Origin: 20CM-2-65-7 sp963830455 | GTDB taxonomy: Bacteria; Gemmatimonadota; Gemmatimonadetes; Gemmatimonadales; GWC2-71-9 | Direction: 5' to 3' | Length of the DNA: 64,000 nt | Assembly (NCBI GenBank): GCA_963830455.1 | Contig: CAWHMT010000004.1 | Span: 372,001-436,000 of the forward strand | Part shown: positions 44,172-52,732 of the stretch, in pieces | How the letters are laid out: each line of letters begins with the position of its first letter | Numbering within the stretch: position 1 is the stretch's first letter | Program-made: the position numbers and the translations under genes | The notes under the pieces: generated by a model | Database searches by the model: none | Seen by the model: the letters and a program-made list of their open reading frames with translations, nothing else | Told to the model about the DNA's origin: nothing

Positions 44172-45188
44172 ATGCTCACACTCCCCCTGTTGCTTGCCAC
44201 GTTGCTGCAGACGATTCCTGCTGACTCGGGGGAAGTGCATCTGCGCAACATCCGGCAGCTCACATTCGGCGGCCAAAATGCCGAAGCGTATTTCTCGCGC
44301 TCGGGACGGCAGATCATCCTGCAGCGGCAGGTGTCAGACTCGGCCTGCGACCAGCAGTTCGTCATGAATGCGGACGGGACGAACCTGCACCGCGTCTCGA
44401 GCGGTAACGGCCGTACCACCTGCGGGTATTTCTTCGATAACGATCACCGGATCTTCTACGCGACCACGGAGCACGGCGGCGCTGCCTGCCCGCCGCGCCC
44501 CGACTACTCGCGCGGATACGTGTGGGCGCTGTACGACTACGATATTTCCGTCGCGAACGCCGATGGCAGCGGGACCAGGCGCATCACCGATAACCCCCGC
44601 TACGACGCCGAAGGCACGCTCTCACCCGACGGCAAGACGATCGTGTTCACCTCACTGCGAGACGGCGATCTCGACATCTACACGATGCACGTCGATGGCA
44701 CGAACCTGAAGCGTCTGACCCGTACCCTCGGCTACGACGGCGGCCCGTTCTTCTCGCCCGACGGAAAGCAGATCGTGTATCGCGCCTGGCACGCGCAGAC
44801 CGCCGCCGACTCGGGCGAATACACCAGCTTGTTGGCGCAGAACCTGGTGCGTCCCACGCGCATGGAAATCTGGGTCATGAACGCGGACGGCTCGAATCAA
44901 CGTCAAGTGACGAACCTGGGCGGCGCGAACTTCGCGCCGTATTTCCATCCCGACGGGCACCGCATCCTGTTCGCGTCGAACTACAAGAACCCGCGCTCAC
45001 GCAACTTCGACCTCTACCTGGTCAATCTCGACGGCACGGGGCTCGAGCAGGTAACGACCAACACCGATTTCGATGCCTTCCCGATGTTCTCCCCTGATGG
45101 CCGCCGGCTCGTGTGGGCCTCGAATCGAAACGGGAAGGTGCAGGGCGAGACCAACATCTTCATTGCGGACTGGGTTGAAACCCCGTGA
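44172..45188 (+). CDS. secreted TolB-like (PD40) beta-propeller protein
   Basis: Signal peptide MLTLPLLLATLLQ, then at least five PD40 blades: AYFSRSGRQIILQRQ, TLSPDGKTIVFTSLRDGDLD, FFSPDGKQIVYRA, YFHPDGHRILFASNYK and MFSPDGRRLVWASNR, each with the adjacent DGTxLxRLT-type turn. Predicted periplasmic beta-propeller like the C-terminal part of TolB, for protein-protein contacts. GTGA overlap links it to lepB. Confidence 0.8.
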   Translation: MLTLPLLLATLLQTIPADSGEVHLRNIRQLTFGGQNAEAYFSRSGRQIILQRQVSDSACDQQFVMNADGTNLHRVSSGNGRTTCGYFFDNDHRIFYATTEHGGAACPPRPDYSRGYVWALYDYDISVANADGSGTRRITDNPRYDAEGTLSPDGKTIVFTSLRDGDLDIYTMHVDGTNLKRLTRTLGYDGGPFFSPDGKQIVYRAWHAQTAADSGEYTSLLAQNLVRPTRMEIWVMNADGSNQRQVTNLGGANFAPYFHPDGHRILFASNYKNPRSRNFDLYLVNLDGTGLEQVTTNTDFDAFPMFSPDGRRLVWASNRNGKVQGETNIFIADWVETP

Positions 45189-45949
45189 CCACCAGCCCGC
45201 GTCCTTCACAACCTCCACCAACCTCCACCAAACCACCACCGCCTCTCAAGAAGACCGTGAAGGAGGAGGCGAAAGCCTGGGCCCGAGCGATCGGAGGCGC
45301 GTTCCTGATCTGGATTGTCCTGCGCTCGTTTCTGATCGAGGCATTCCGCATCCCGTCGCCGAGCATGGAAAACACCCTGCTCATCGGTGATTTCCTGTTC
45401 GTCAACAAGGCGGTGTTCGGGGGCGAGCTCGAGATTCCGCTGACTGGATTCCACTGCTGCCGTCTGCCGTCCTTCGCGACGCCCGAGCGGCAGGACGTCG
45501 TGATCTTCCGCTCCGTCGAAGACTCGACCCCCAACCTCAACATCGTGAAGCGGGTGATCGGCGTTGCGGGCGACACGCTGCAGATGGTGCACGACACCAT
45601 GATCCGCAACGGTCAGCGGCTCGACGAGCCCTACGCCCTGCACACGGCCGTGGCGCCGGTGCCGGACGAGGAATTCCGTCTTCAGCAGTTCAGAGCGTGG
45701 CAGCTCCCGCATTACGTGGGCCGCGACTCGGCGCGCTATCGGCCCACGACCCACGATTGGGGACCGATCGTCGTGCCGCCCGAGCATTACTTCGTGATGG
45801 GCGACAACCGCGATCAGTCCTACGACAGCCGCTTCTGGGGCTTCCTGCCGCGCGCGCACATCCGCGGGCGGCCGCTCTTCATTTATATGAGCATTGCGAC
45901 GCAGCCGTTTCGGATTCGCTGGAATCGGCTTCTGCGACATCCATCGTAA
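45185..45949 (+). CDS. lepB: signal peptidase I
   Basis: Cleaves Sec and Tat signal peptides at the outer face of the inner membrane. A Pro/Thr-rich cytoplasmic N-terminus (partly 10-nt repeats, about 45211-45240) precedes the membrane helix AIGGAFLIWIVLRSFLIEAF. Box B IPSPSMENTLLIGD has the catalytic Ser, box D has LNIVKRVIGVAGD with the catalytic Lys, and box E is HYFVMGDNRDQSYDSR. Start GTG 45185. Followed at once by the palindrome at 45957. Confidence 0.93.
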   Translation: MTTSPRPSQPPPTSTKPPPPLKKTVKEEAKAWARAIGGAFLIWIVLRSFLIEAFRIPSPSMENTLLIGDFLFVNKAVFGGELEIPLTGFHCCRLPSFATPERQDVVIFRSVEDSTPNLNIVKRVIGVAGDTLQMVHDTMIRNGQRLDEPYALHTAVAPVPDEEFRLQQFRAWQLPHYVGRDSARYRPTTHDWGPIVVPPEHYFVMGDNRDQSYDSRFWGFLPRAHIRGRPLFIYMSIATQPFRIRWNRLLRHPS

Positions 45950-45956
45950 TGGGTTG

Positions 45957-46016
45957 GTTATCGGTTATCAGTTGTCGGTTATCGGTACCGATGACCGACA
46001 ACCGATAACCGATTAC
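45957..46016. repeat. heptamer-unit palindrome between convergent lepB and infA
   Basis: Centred on GGTACC (45984-45989). Each arm is four heptamers of the ATCGGTT type; the left arm 45957-45986 and right arm 45987-46016 are complementary except for two positions. It fills the whole gap between the convergent genes and includes the infA stop codon. The heptamer is the complement of AACCGAT at 24711. Confidence 0.85.
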
Positions 46017-46228
46017 TTGTATCGGTAGGTGATTCGTCCCCTGGTCAGATCATACGGCGACAGATCAACGGCAACGCGATCTCCCTGCAAGATCCGGATG
46101 TAGTTCTTGCGCATCTTGCCGCTGACGTAGGCGAGTACTTCGTGTCCATTTTCGAGTTTTACGCGGAACGTCGTGTTGGGCAGCACCTCGGTGACGGTCC
46201 CCATCATTTGTATCGCGTCACCAGCCAC
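46013..46228 (-). CDS. infA: translation initiation factor IF-1
   Basis: 71 residues, S1/OB fold: MMGTVTEVLPNTTFRVKLEN, GHEVLAYVSGKMRKNYIRIL and GDRVAVDLSPYDLTRGRITY match IF-1 along the whole length. Start GTG 46228. Its last codon and stop lie in the palindrome at 45957-46016. Confidence 0.95.
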   Translation of the reverse strand: MAGDAIQMMGTVTEVLPNTTFRVKLENGHEVLAYVSGKMRKNYIRILQGDRVAVDLSPYDLTRGRITYRYK

Positions 46229-46240
46229 GCAGATCTCCGG

Positions 46241-46504
46241 TCATAGGCTCCTTGGGTCCATAGTTGCGTCTCGCGGCGGCTCCTGGCCCCGCGTGATGTA
46301 GTATGCCTGCCGGCTGCACGCTGCGCACGTCAAGCTGATCCGCTCCGATGGCGTGATCTCGCCGAGTCGAGGGCGGCGGCGCGGCGAGCGGTTGATGGTC
46401 CGGGTGCCGCACGACGGGCACACCAATGGCTGGTGTGCGCGATCGGCTGCAATCAGCGCCAGTGCCTCGGGCGCCCGGTACTCCTTGACCCCGCGTCTGC
46501 CCAC
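46241..46504 (-). CDS. small zinc-ribbon protein of unknown function
   Basis: 87 residues with two cysteine pairs, VCPSCGTRT (residue about 29) and LTCAACSRQA (about 60), forming a probable zinc ribbon. GTG 46504 has a GAGGGGAG Shine-Dalgarno; the longer frame upstream is Arg/Ser-rich and overlaps a plus-strand gene. Located just upstream of infA on the same strand (12-base gap), so possibly co-transcribed. Confidence 0.6.
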   Translation of the reverse strand: MGRRGVKEYRAPEALALIAADRAHQPLVCPSCGTRTINRSPRRRPRLGEITPSERISLTCAACSRQAYYITRGQEPPRDATMDPRSL

Positions 46505-46595
46505 GCAAACTCCCCTCTGAGCGAAATCTATACTACCCCTGATCTTGACGCCCTTGCTCCCGCGGGTATCTCTCCGGCAACCAGGAAAGGTCCCC

Positions 46596-46877
46596 ATGGA
46601 AATCCCTCGCCACCGCAGTCCGATGCGGACCCGTTCGGTCCCAGCACCCCGTCCCGCGTACCAGCCCGTCGCAGCGATCGAGATCGATGCGGTCACGCCG
46701 TCAGATCGGGGTTTCACGCTCACCGGCCAGGGCGCTCCCCCGGACGGGGGGATGTACCGGCTCGATCTGCGCTTTGAGTTGCCCCTCGACCCCCGCACGC
46801 GAACCGTCCTGGGGGAGCTGCTGTCGCAATCCGACCTCACCGTGTCGCGAAGAGACACGGCGCCACGTAATTCTTGA
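46596..46877 (+). CDS. small hypothetical protein
   Basis: 93 residues. Arg/Pro-rich N-terminus (MEIPRHRSPMRTRSVPAPRP), then a compact beta-rich part (FTLTGQGAPPDGGMYRLDLR and FELPLDPRTRTVLGELL). AGGAAAGG precedes ATG 46596. No family recognised. Confidence 0.5.
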   Translation: MEIPRHRSPMRTRSVPAPRPAYQPVAAIEIDAVTPSDRGFTLTGQGAPPDGGMYRLDLRFELPLDPRTRTVLGELLSQSDLTVSRRDTAPRNS

Positions 46878-46936
46878 CGCCTGCAAGGAGGGTATGTAGC
46901 TTGGCGCGACCTTGAACCCTCCGCGACGGCGTCCCG

Positions 46937-47236
46937 ATGCCTGCTGAGCTTGGTGGTTCGCAGATTTCATCGTTGCTCGAAGCCCTCCCCGGCATCGCCA
47001 GCGTGCTGCGCAGTCCGGTGGCGGACGCGCTCATCAAGGCGATGCGCGGCGCCGCCGGCTTGGTGGATTTCACGCCGGAAGACGCCGAAGAGCTGGTGCG
47101 TTACGCCGTGCGGCGTGGGCTGATCGGTCCCGATGAGGGGGACCGCGTGCTGACGGAAGTGCAGGAAGGACTCAAAAAAAAGAAGCCGCTGCCGGTAAAG
47201 AAGACAGTGGCGAAGAAAGGAAGGAAGCGCCGCTAG
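46937..47236 (+). CDS. small hypothetical protein with basic tail
   Basis: 99 residues. Helical N-terminal part (ISSLLEALPGIASVLRSP and EDAEELVRYAVRRGLIG) and a very basic C-terminus (GLKKKKPLPVKK, KKGRKRR), which suggests nucleic-acid or polyphosphate contact. The last four bases overlap the stop of the convergent chemoreceptor gene. No family recognised. Confidence 0.55.
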   Translation: MPAELGGSQISSLLEALPGIASVLRSPVADALIKAMRGAAGLVDFTPEDAEELVRYAVRRGLIGPDEGDRVLTEVQEGLKKKKPLPVKKTVAKKGRKRR

Positions 47237-48945
47237 ATTCGGAAGCCGCGCACCAATCCCCGCAGTTTCTCGGCCGCCTGGAGCAGATCTCCGGCGGCCG
47301 ATGCCATTTCCTGAGTCGACGCCCCCTGCTGCTGCGTAGCGGCCGTGACCTGCTCGGCGCTCGACGCGTGCGACACGGCGCGATTCACCACCTGTTGCGC
47401 CTGCGCGCCCAGCTGCTCGGTGACCTCGCGATTCTCCGCCGCCGCCTTGGTCACGCGCGCCGCCGCCTGTTCGACCTGTTCCACGGCCGCCACGATTTCG
47501 GTGAGCCCGCGGGCCGCGCCCTCGGCCACGGATTCGATGCCTCGCACCTTCGCCTGGCCGACCGCCATCGTCGCGCTGACTTCTTCCACTTGTTCGCGGA
47601 TTACGCGCGTGGTGCGCGCGACCTCCTCCGCGGCGCGCGCCGACTCGTCGGCGAGCTGGCGCACTTCCTCGGCGACGACGGCGAACCCGCGGCCATGCTC
47701 GCCGGCGCGAGCTGCCTCGATCGCGGCGTTCAGCGCCAGCAGGTTGGTCTGCGAGGAGATGCGCTTGATCAGATCGACAAAATCATCGATGGCGGCGCTC
47801 TGCTCCGCGAGCTGGGCGACTTCGGTCGCGGTGGTCTGGACGACCTCGCGCACATCGAGAAGGGTGGACCCGGCGACCGCGATATCATTGCGGTGACGGT
47901 CGGCGACCGTGCGGATCTCTTCCCCCAGCCGCGCGACGTGGGACGCCGCGTCCGCCATCTCGGCCGTCGCCTTCCGCTGCTGCTCCAACGCTGACTGCGT
48001 GGCGTTTAACTCGTTGCGCTGCTGCTCGGCCCCGCTCGAGATCTCGAGCATCGCGCTGGCCACCTGACTCGACGAAGCCGCCAGCTCCTCACTGACCGCG
48101 GAGAGATCGCTCGCCGAGGCCGCGATCTTGTCCGCCGATCCGACGACTTCGGACACGATGCCCCGCAGCCGTTCACCCATCTGCCGCATCGCGTGCGCCA
48201 GCACCTGGAACTCGCGTGGCATGCGTCCGGTCGTGACCGGGCGCAAATCGCCGCTGCCGAACCGCTCGGCGGCCGTCACGAGGCGCAACAGCGGTCCTTC
48301 CACCCAGCGCAGCGTGAACGCCCCGACGACGGCACCGACGACGATCGTGGCGATCAGCACCAGCCACAGCAGGAGCTCGCGCTCGCGCGCGAGTCGTCCC
48401 AGCCGCTGGCCGGCCGCCGTGGCGCGCTCCGACTGCCGCGCCGACAGCTCGCGCACCAGACGCGTCAGCTCGGTGACCGGCTCCCGCACCTGCGCCGCCG
48501 CGGCCGCCGCGGCGCTGGGCCGACCGAGGTCGAGGTTCGCGTGCGCCAGCGAATAGTCCACGTGGATCGCGGCTTGAAGCTGCTTGATCCGGTTGACGCT
48601 GATGCGATCCGCTTCGGTGAGCCCCGGCAGTCCCGCGAGCTGCTTTTGAGCCTGGAAGGCAGCATCCGCGGCTGACTGAAACTCATCGGCCGCCTGCCTG
48701 GTCCCCTCGTCGAGATATTCATGCGCGGCGCGGATTTCATCGAACACCGCCGTCATGAGGCCATTGCCCACTTCGCTCGACTCAAGCAGGTGGTCGATTT
48801 CGATCGCCAGCGAACGGCGCAGCGTGGCGAGTGACGTCACCCCGACCACGGCGGCAATGAGCAGGCCGACCAATAGGCCCGACAGGCCCAGGATGATGCG
48901 CCAGCGAATCGTGTCGAGCGGTCCCCCTCCCCCCGCCCCGTTCAC
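47233..48945 (-). CDS. methyl-accepting chemotaxis protein
   Basis: 570 residues. Helix IILGLSGLLVGLLIAAVVGV, a periplasmic four-helix-type sensor region (residues about 40-195), second helix LLLWLVLIATIVVGAVVGAF, a HAMP domain (PLLRLVTAAERFGSGDL) and a long signalling coiled coil with the hairpin tip ISSQTNLLALNAAIEAARAG then HGRGFAVVAEEVRQLAD that docks CheA/CheW. No chemotaxis genes are in the window. GTG 48945 overlaps the stop of the binding-protein gene, suggesting the two act together. Confidence 0.92.
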   Translation of the reverse strand: MNGAGGGGPLDTIRWRIILGLSGLLVGLLIAAVVGVTSLATLRRSLAIEIDHLLESSEVGNGLMTAVFDEIRAAHEYLDEGTRQAADEFQSAADAAFQAQKQLAGLPGLTEADRISVNRIKQLQAAIHVDYSLAHANLDLGRPSAAAAAAAQVREPVTELTRLVRELSARQSERATAAGQRLGRLARERELLLWLVLIATIVVGAVVGAFTLRWVEGPLLRLVTAAERFGSGDLRPVTTGRMPREFQVLAHAMRQMGERLRGIVSEVVGSADKIAASASDLSAVSEELAASSSQVASAMLEISSGAEQQRNELNATQSALEQQRKATAEMADAASHVARLGEEIRTVADRHRNDIAVAGSTLLDVREVVQTTATEVAQLAEQSAAIDDFVDLIKRISSQTNLLALNAAIEAARAGEHGRGFAVVAEEVRQLADESARAAEEVARTTRVIREQVEEVSATMAVGQAKVRGIESVAEGAARGLTEIVAAVEQVEQAAARVTKAAAENREVTEQLGAQAQQVVNRAVSHASSAEQVTAATQQQGASTQEMASAAGDLLQAAEKLRGLVRGFRI

Positions 48946-50027
48946 TGCGTGGCCTCCGTCACCAGCCGCCCGGAACGCACGGCGCCGATCACCACCGACT
49001 TTGCGGGCACGTCGCCGTGGGCGTCGAAGACGATGGTTCCCGTAACGCCTTCGAACGCGGGCGCTTGGGTGCCGATCTGCGCGACACGGTCTCGAATGGC
49101 GCGGCGGTCGGTCCCGACCTCCATAAAGACCGCCGCGAGCAGCTGCACGATGTCATAGGCTCCGGCCCCACGATGGTCCGGTCGCTCGCCCGGATACGCC
49201 GCGGCGTATGCCTCTACGAACCGCTCGTTCCGCGCGCCCGGGCGATCGACCAGATACGCCGACGACACGTGCACACCCTCCGCCAGCGGCCCGGCGCCCT
49301 CTATGCCCGTCAGGGCGTCGCCGCCGAGCGCCGGCCAACGCACGCCAATCCGGGCCATGTCCCGCAGCGCCAGCTCGGCACCGCCACGTTCAGTCGCCAG
49401 CATCACCGCATCCACACCACCGCCCAGCCGCAGGCGCGACAAATACGGTTCGAGACTGGGCGTGGTCGATAGTGCCGGGTCCTCCTCGACGATCTCTCCA
49501 CCGAGGCGGCGGAACTCGGCCGCGAAGCTGAGTCGGAGTCCCTGCCCGTAGTCGTCATCGACGTAGATCAGGCCCACCCGGCGCGCGCCGAGGGTCACAC
49601 GCGCGAACCGCGCGAGCTGCGCGCCGTGACTCAGATCGCTGGAACAGATGCGGAACACGTACGGATTGACCCCGGACAGGTCCGGGCTCGACGCGGACGG
49701 AGAGATCATCACCACGGCGCGCCGGCCTTCCCCATACACACGGCCCGCCGCGAGCGACGTACCGGAGGTGAGATGGCCGATGACGGCGACTACGGAGGGA
49801 TCGTCCAGCAGCGTGCGGGCGACGCGAATGGCCACGTCGCCACGGGCGCTGTCGTCCATGATGCGCAGCGCGAGCCGGCGGCCGCGGATTCCGCCGCGGG
49901 CGTTGATTTCCTTGACGGCGAGCTCGGCGGCGTGCTGCATCGACGCCCCGCGGGGCTGCGAGAACGGGCCCGCCAGCCCCAACACGATTGGTCCCTTTTC
50001 GCCCCGTGAACAGCCTGCGACCACCAA
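48942..50027 (-). CDS. periplasmic substrate-binding lipoprotein, Peripla_BP_6 (LivJ-like)
   Basis: Type I periplasmic-binding fold: GLAGPFSQPRGASMQHAAEL, VKEINARGGIRGRRLALRIM, VVAVIGHLTSGTSLAAGRVY, GLIYVDDDYGQGLRLSFAAE. The lipobox is VVAGC. TTG 50027 is the first standard start, but it would leave almost no signal peptide. Upstream in frame, CTG 50051 gives LRRLLAGILVVAGC, with GAGGAGGA at 50055-50062 just before it. No ABC permease or ATPase genes are near; a chemoreceptor is, so a sensing role is more likely than transport. Confidence 0.85.
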   Translation of the reverse strand: MVVAGCSRGEKGPIVLGLAGPFSQPRGASMQHAAELAVKEINARGGIRGRRLALRIMDDSARGDVAIRVARTLLDDPSVVAVIGHLTSGTSLAAGRVYGEGRRAVVMISPSASSPDLSGVNPYVFRICSSDLSHGAQLARFARVTLGARRVGLIYVDDDYGQGLRLSFAAEFRRLGGEIVEEDPALSTTPSLEPYLSRLRLGGGVDAVMLATERGGAELALRDMARIGVRWPALGGDALTGIEGAGPLAEGVHVSSAYLVDRPGARNERFVEAYAAAYPGERPDHRGAGAYDIVQLLAAVFMEVGTDRRAIRDRVAQIGTQAPAFEGVTGTIVFDAHGDVPAKSVVIGAVRSGRLVTEATQ

Positions 50028-50142
50028 GATGCCGGCGAGGAGCCTCCGCAGAATTCCTCCTCGATGTGGAGAGGGAGAGTGCGGGCAAGGTTAAGCCTCT
50101 CTATGGGATAGCGCAATATCCACGGGCTTTCCACATTACGGC

Positions 50143-50985
50143 ATGGATGCGATTCGGCACCTGTGCGGATTTGCCGCGGGACTCGAACGCCTGCTCGCGG
50201 GCCGCGACGCGGCCGAACTGGATGCCAAGTGGGAAGAGCTGAACCTCGGACAGGTCGGGTGGGAAGCACTCGCGCTCGCGCGCCGCGCGAATACCGAAGC
50301 GCTCGAGCCCGCGTTGACGCAGGTCGATCGCCGGCTACTCGCCGTGTTGGAGCGCTGCCGTGCGTTTCTCGATCCGCATATCGTCACATTTCGCGTGCCG
50401 GAGCTGGAGCGGTTCCAGCACGCCGCGGCCGCCGCGCTCGTGGGCGCGCGCTGGGGCGTGGCGGGACTCCGCACCGTCATCGCCGACACCCGGGCTCCCC
50501 TAGGGCGTCGCTACTTCGCCTTTCTCGCGCTGGCCGAGCGTCATCCCAGGGATGCGTGGCCGCTGTTCGCCCGGTACCTGCAGACTCCCGGAGCGCATCA
50601 CGCGTTCGTGGCGGCGGCCGTCGAAGCGGCGCGCTACTATCCCGGCCAGGCACCCGATGTGATCGCGCTGTTTCAGCGAATTCGCGGCGACGAGATGCTG
50701 CGCCGGTTCCTGGCGCCCAAGATCCTCGAATCGCTGTATGTGTTGGGCGACCGGGCCGCGTTGCCGCTGTACGAGGAGCTGCTCGTGGCGGGGCACACCG
50801 ATCGCGACCTGGAGCGCTGCGAGGTGACACGCGCGCTGGTTGGCGTACGCCAGCTCACCGGCAAGGTCGCCGCCAGCAGCAAGTTCCCCGATCCCGAGGA
50901 GCCCGACGTGGTTCGCGCCCTGGATGAAGCACAACGGATTTTCGACGAGGAGAAGGACCGACTCGCGCCGGTCGTCGTTATTTGA
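50143..50985 (+). CDS. hypothetical alpha-helical (HEAT-like) protein
   Basis: 280 residues, almost all helix. AAAAALVGARWGVAGLRTVI, YFAFLALAERHPRDAWPLFA, YYPGQAPDVIALFQRIRGDE and LGDRAALPLYEELLVAGHTD form a run of HEAT/ARM-like helix pairs. A scaffold or binding role is plausible; no enzyme motif seen. The end overlaps the convergent hydrolase gene by eight bases. Confidence 0.6.
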   Translation: MDAIRHLCGFAAGLERLLAGRDAAELDAKWEELNLGQVGWEALALARRANTEALEPALTQVDRRLLAVLERCRAFLDPHIVTFRVPELERFQHAAAAALVGARWGVAGLRTVIADTRAPLGRRYFAFLALAERHPRDAWPLFARYLQTPGAHHAFVAAAVEAARYYPGQAPDVIALFQRIRGDEMLRRFLAPKILESLYVLGDRAALPLYEELLVAGHTDRDLERCEVTRALVGVRQLTGKVAASSKFPDPEEPDVVRALDEAQRIFDEEKDRLAPVVVI

Positions 50986-51782
50986 CGAACGCCGCGAGTT
51001 TGTCGCGGTAGCGTTTCCCACCCAGGTCGTAGGTGTCGTTGTGTCCAGCGCCTTCAATCATCACGAACTCCACAGGCCCAGCCGGCCGCCGCTGCCACGT
51101 CCTGGCCCATCCGCATCGGCACGAGCATGTCCGCGGTGCCATGGAAGATGAGGGCAGGGCAACGAATGCTCGGCATGCGTCCGATGTTGTCGAGGCGCAG
51201 ACGCACCAGGACCCGCGGCACGAAACGGTAGTGCCGGGCCGCCATTCCTTTGGCGCTCGTGAGGGGTGACTCGAGGATCAGGCCGGCGACTTCGCGGGTG
51301 GACGCGACATGCGTCGCAGCGGCGGAGCCGAGCGAGCGGCCGTACACGTAAATGCGTGCGGGGTCGACGTCGGGGCGACGGCGCAGCGCTTCATAAGCGA
51401 GATCGGCAGCCTCATACATGCCCGCCTCGGTGGCTTTGCCCTCACTCGCCCCGTAGCCGGGGTAATCGAGGACGAGCACCGCGGCATGAGGTGGCCGAAA
51501 GTCCCGAATGATCGGCCAGATGGCTGCGATGTTTTCGCCATTTCCATAGAACCAAAGCAGGGCGGCGGAGGGCGGCGAAGGGCGGCGAAGGGGCGGCAAA
51601 TACCAGCCAACCAACTTCGTCCCGTCCTTCATGGTCAACTCGATCCGCTCGCCCGCGCCGATCGTCGTCGTGGGATCCGGAAGGGGGGCTCGGGGAGCGG
51701 GAAACGTGAGCTTCTCTTGAAACGCCCAGAGGAGCGCGACGAGAACAGCGTAAATGCCCAGCAGCCCAACAACGATGGACAT
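50978..51782 (-). CDS. alpha/beta hydrolase, frameshifted near the C-terminus
   Basis: Membrane-anchored serine hydrolase (helix SIVVGLLGIYAVLVALLWAF). Catalytic elements: nucleophile elbow VYGRSLGSAAA (GxSxG), acid in LIFHGTADMLVP, and after a frame change the His in IEGAGHNDTYDLGGKRY. The first frame runs off at about 51083-51090 into WACGVRDD and stops at 51054. The other frame ends with TAA at 50978. Repair of one base gives the complete triad. YGNGENIAAI is the oxyanion region. A 9-nt repeat at about 51558-51593 codes the RRPSPPS insert. The start is ATG 51782 or an upstream TTG. Confidence 0.7.
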
Positions 51783-51805
51783 CACGAGTGTTAGTTTGTG
51801 GCGCA

Positions 51806-52732
51806 ATGAAAGGCGATCCCCAACTTGTCTCTCGGGCGCGCGGAGCGTTGCTGGGCCTCGTTGCGGGAAATCAGCTCGGTGTTCCCACCGAACGCCTGGG
51901 AACGGCAGATGCCATTCGCCAAGCCTTCCCCAATGGTGTCCGAGATCTCGCCCCCCCTCCCAAGAACTCGCCGTATGATGACGACGCGGCGATGACGCTG
52001 CTCCTCGGCGAGTCGCTGCTCGCATGCAACGGATTTGACGCGACCGACGTGGCCGGCCGCTGGGTGAAATGGATGAAAGTGGATGGCCGCGGCATCGGGA
52101 TTACGACCAGGCGTGCGCTCACCCTGATCGATCGCGGCAAAGAACCGTTCGAAGCGGGGCGCCTCGCGCACCAGGAGAATCCGGGCCGCTCGGCGGGGAA
52201 CGGCAGTGTCATGCGCTGCCTTCCCGTGGCGCTGCGCTACCACGACGAGATCGAGCGGCTGATACGTGTGTCGACGCAGCAAGCGGCGATCACGCATGCC
52301 GACGAACGCTGCACGTGGGCGGCCGCCGCGGTGAATCTCGCCGTGCGGGAGCTGCTGCACGGCAACATCTACTTCATCGACGAAGTGCTGCACCGCATCG
52401 GCGATCGTGCCCCGCGACCGCTGCGGGACGCCATTCATCGCGTGCCGCGGGAGGGCGAAGGCGACCTGCCGATCGCGGTCGAACGAGAAGCGGGCTACGT
52501 CGTGCATTGCGTCGAGATCGCGTTCTGGTTCGTGACGCATGACCGCACGCTGGAAGAGGCGCTCATCTATCTGGCGCAGGCTGGCGGCGACACCGACACG
52601 AACGCCGCCGTGGCGGGCGCGTTGCTCGGGGCGCGGTACGGAGAAGTCGGCTTGCCGCCGCGCTGGGTCGATCAAATCACGGGAGCGCAGGGAATCGCGC
52701 AGCTCGCCGAGCGACTCGTAACGGCTACTTAG
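51806..52732 (+). CDS. ADP-ribosylglycohydrolase family protein
   Basis: 308 residues, DraG-like all-helical fold: RARGALLGLVAGNQLGVPTE at the start, PYDDDAAMTLLLGESLLA (first acidic Mg site), NGSVMRCLPVAL in the middle and the C-terminal QAGGDTDTNAAVAGALLGAR with the second metal site. The family removes ADP-ribose from proteins, nucleic acids or small molecules. No ADP-ribosyltransferase partner is visible nearby. ATG 51806; the end overlaps the convergent gene by eight bases. Confidence 0.87.
   Translation: MKGDPQLVSRARGALLGLVAGNQLGVPTERLGTADAIRQAFPNGVRDLAPPPKNSPYDDDAAMTLLLGESLLACNGFDATDVAGRWVKWMKVDGRGIGITTRRALTLIDRGKEPFEAGRLAHQENPGRSAGNGSVMRCLPVALRYHDEIERLIRVSTQQAAITHADERCTWAAAAVNLAVRELLHGNIYFIDEVLHRIGDRAPRPLRDAIHRVPREGEGDLPIAVEREAGYVVHCVEIAFWFVTHDRTLEEALIYLAQAGGDTDTNAAVAGALLGARYGEVGLPPRWVDQITGAQGIAQLAERLVTAT

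Noticed and set aside
48942..50027. Branched-chain amino acid ABC transporter operon
   Set aside because: Only the binding protein is present; the coupled gene is a chemoreceptor and no permease or ATPase gene is in the window.
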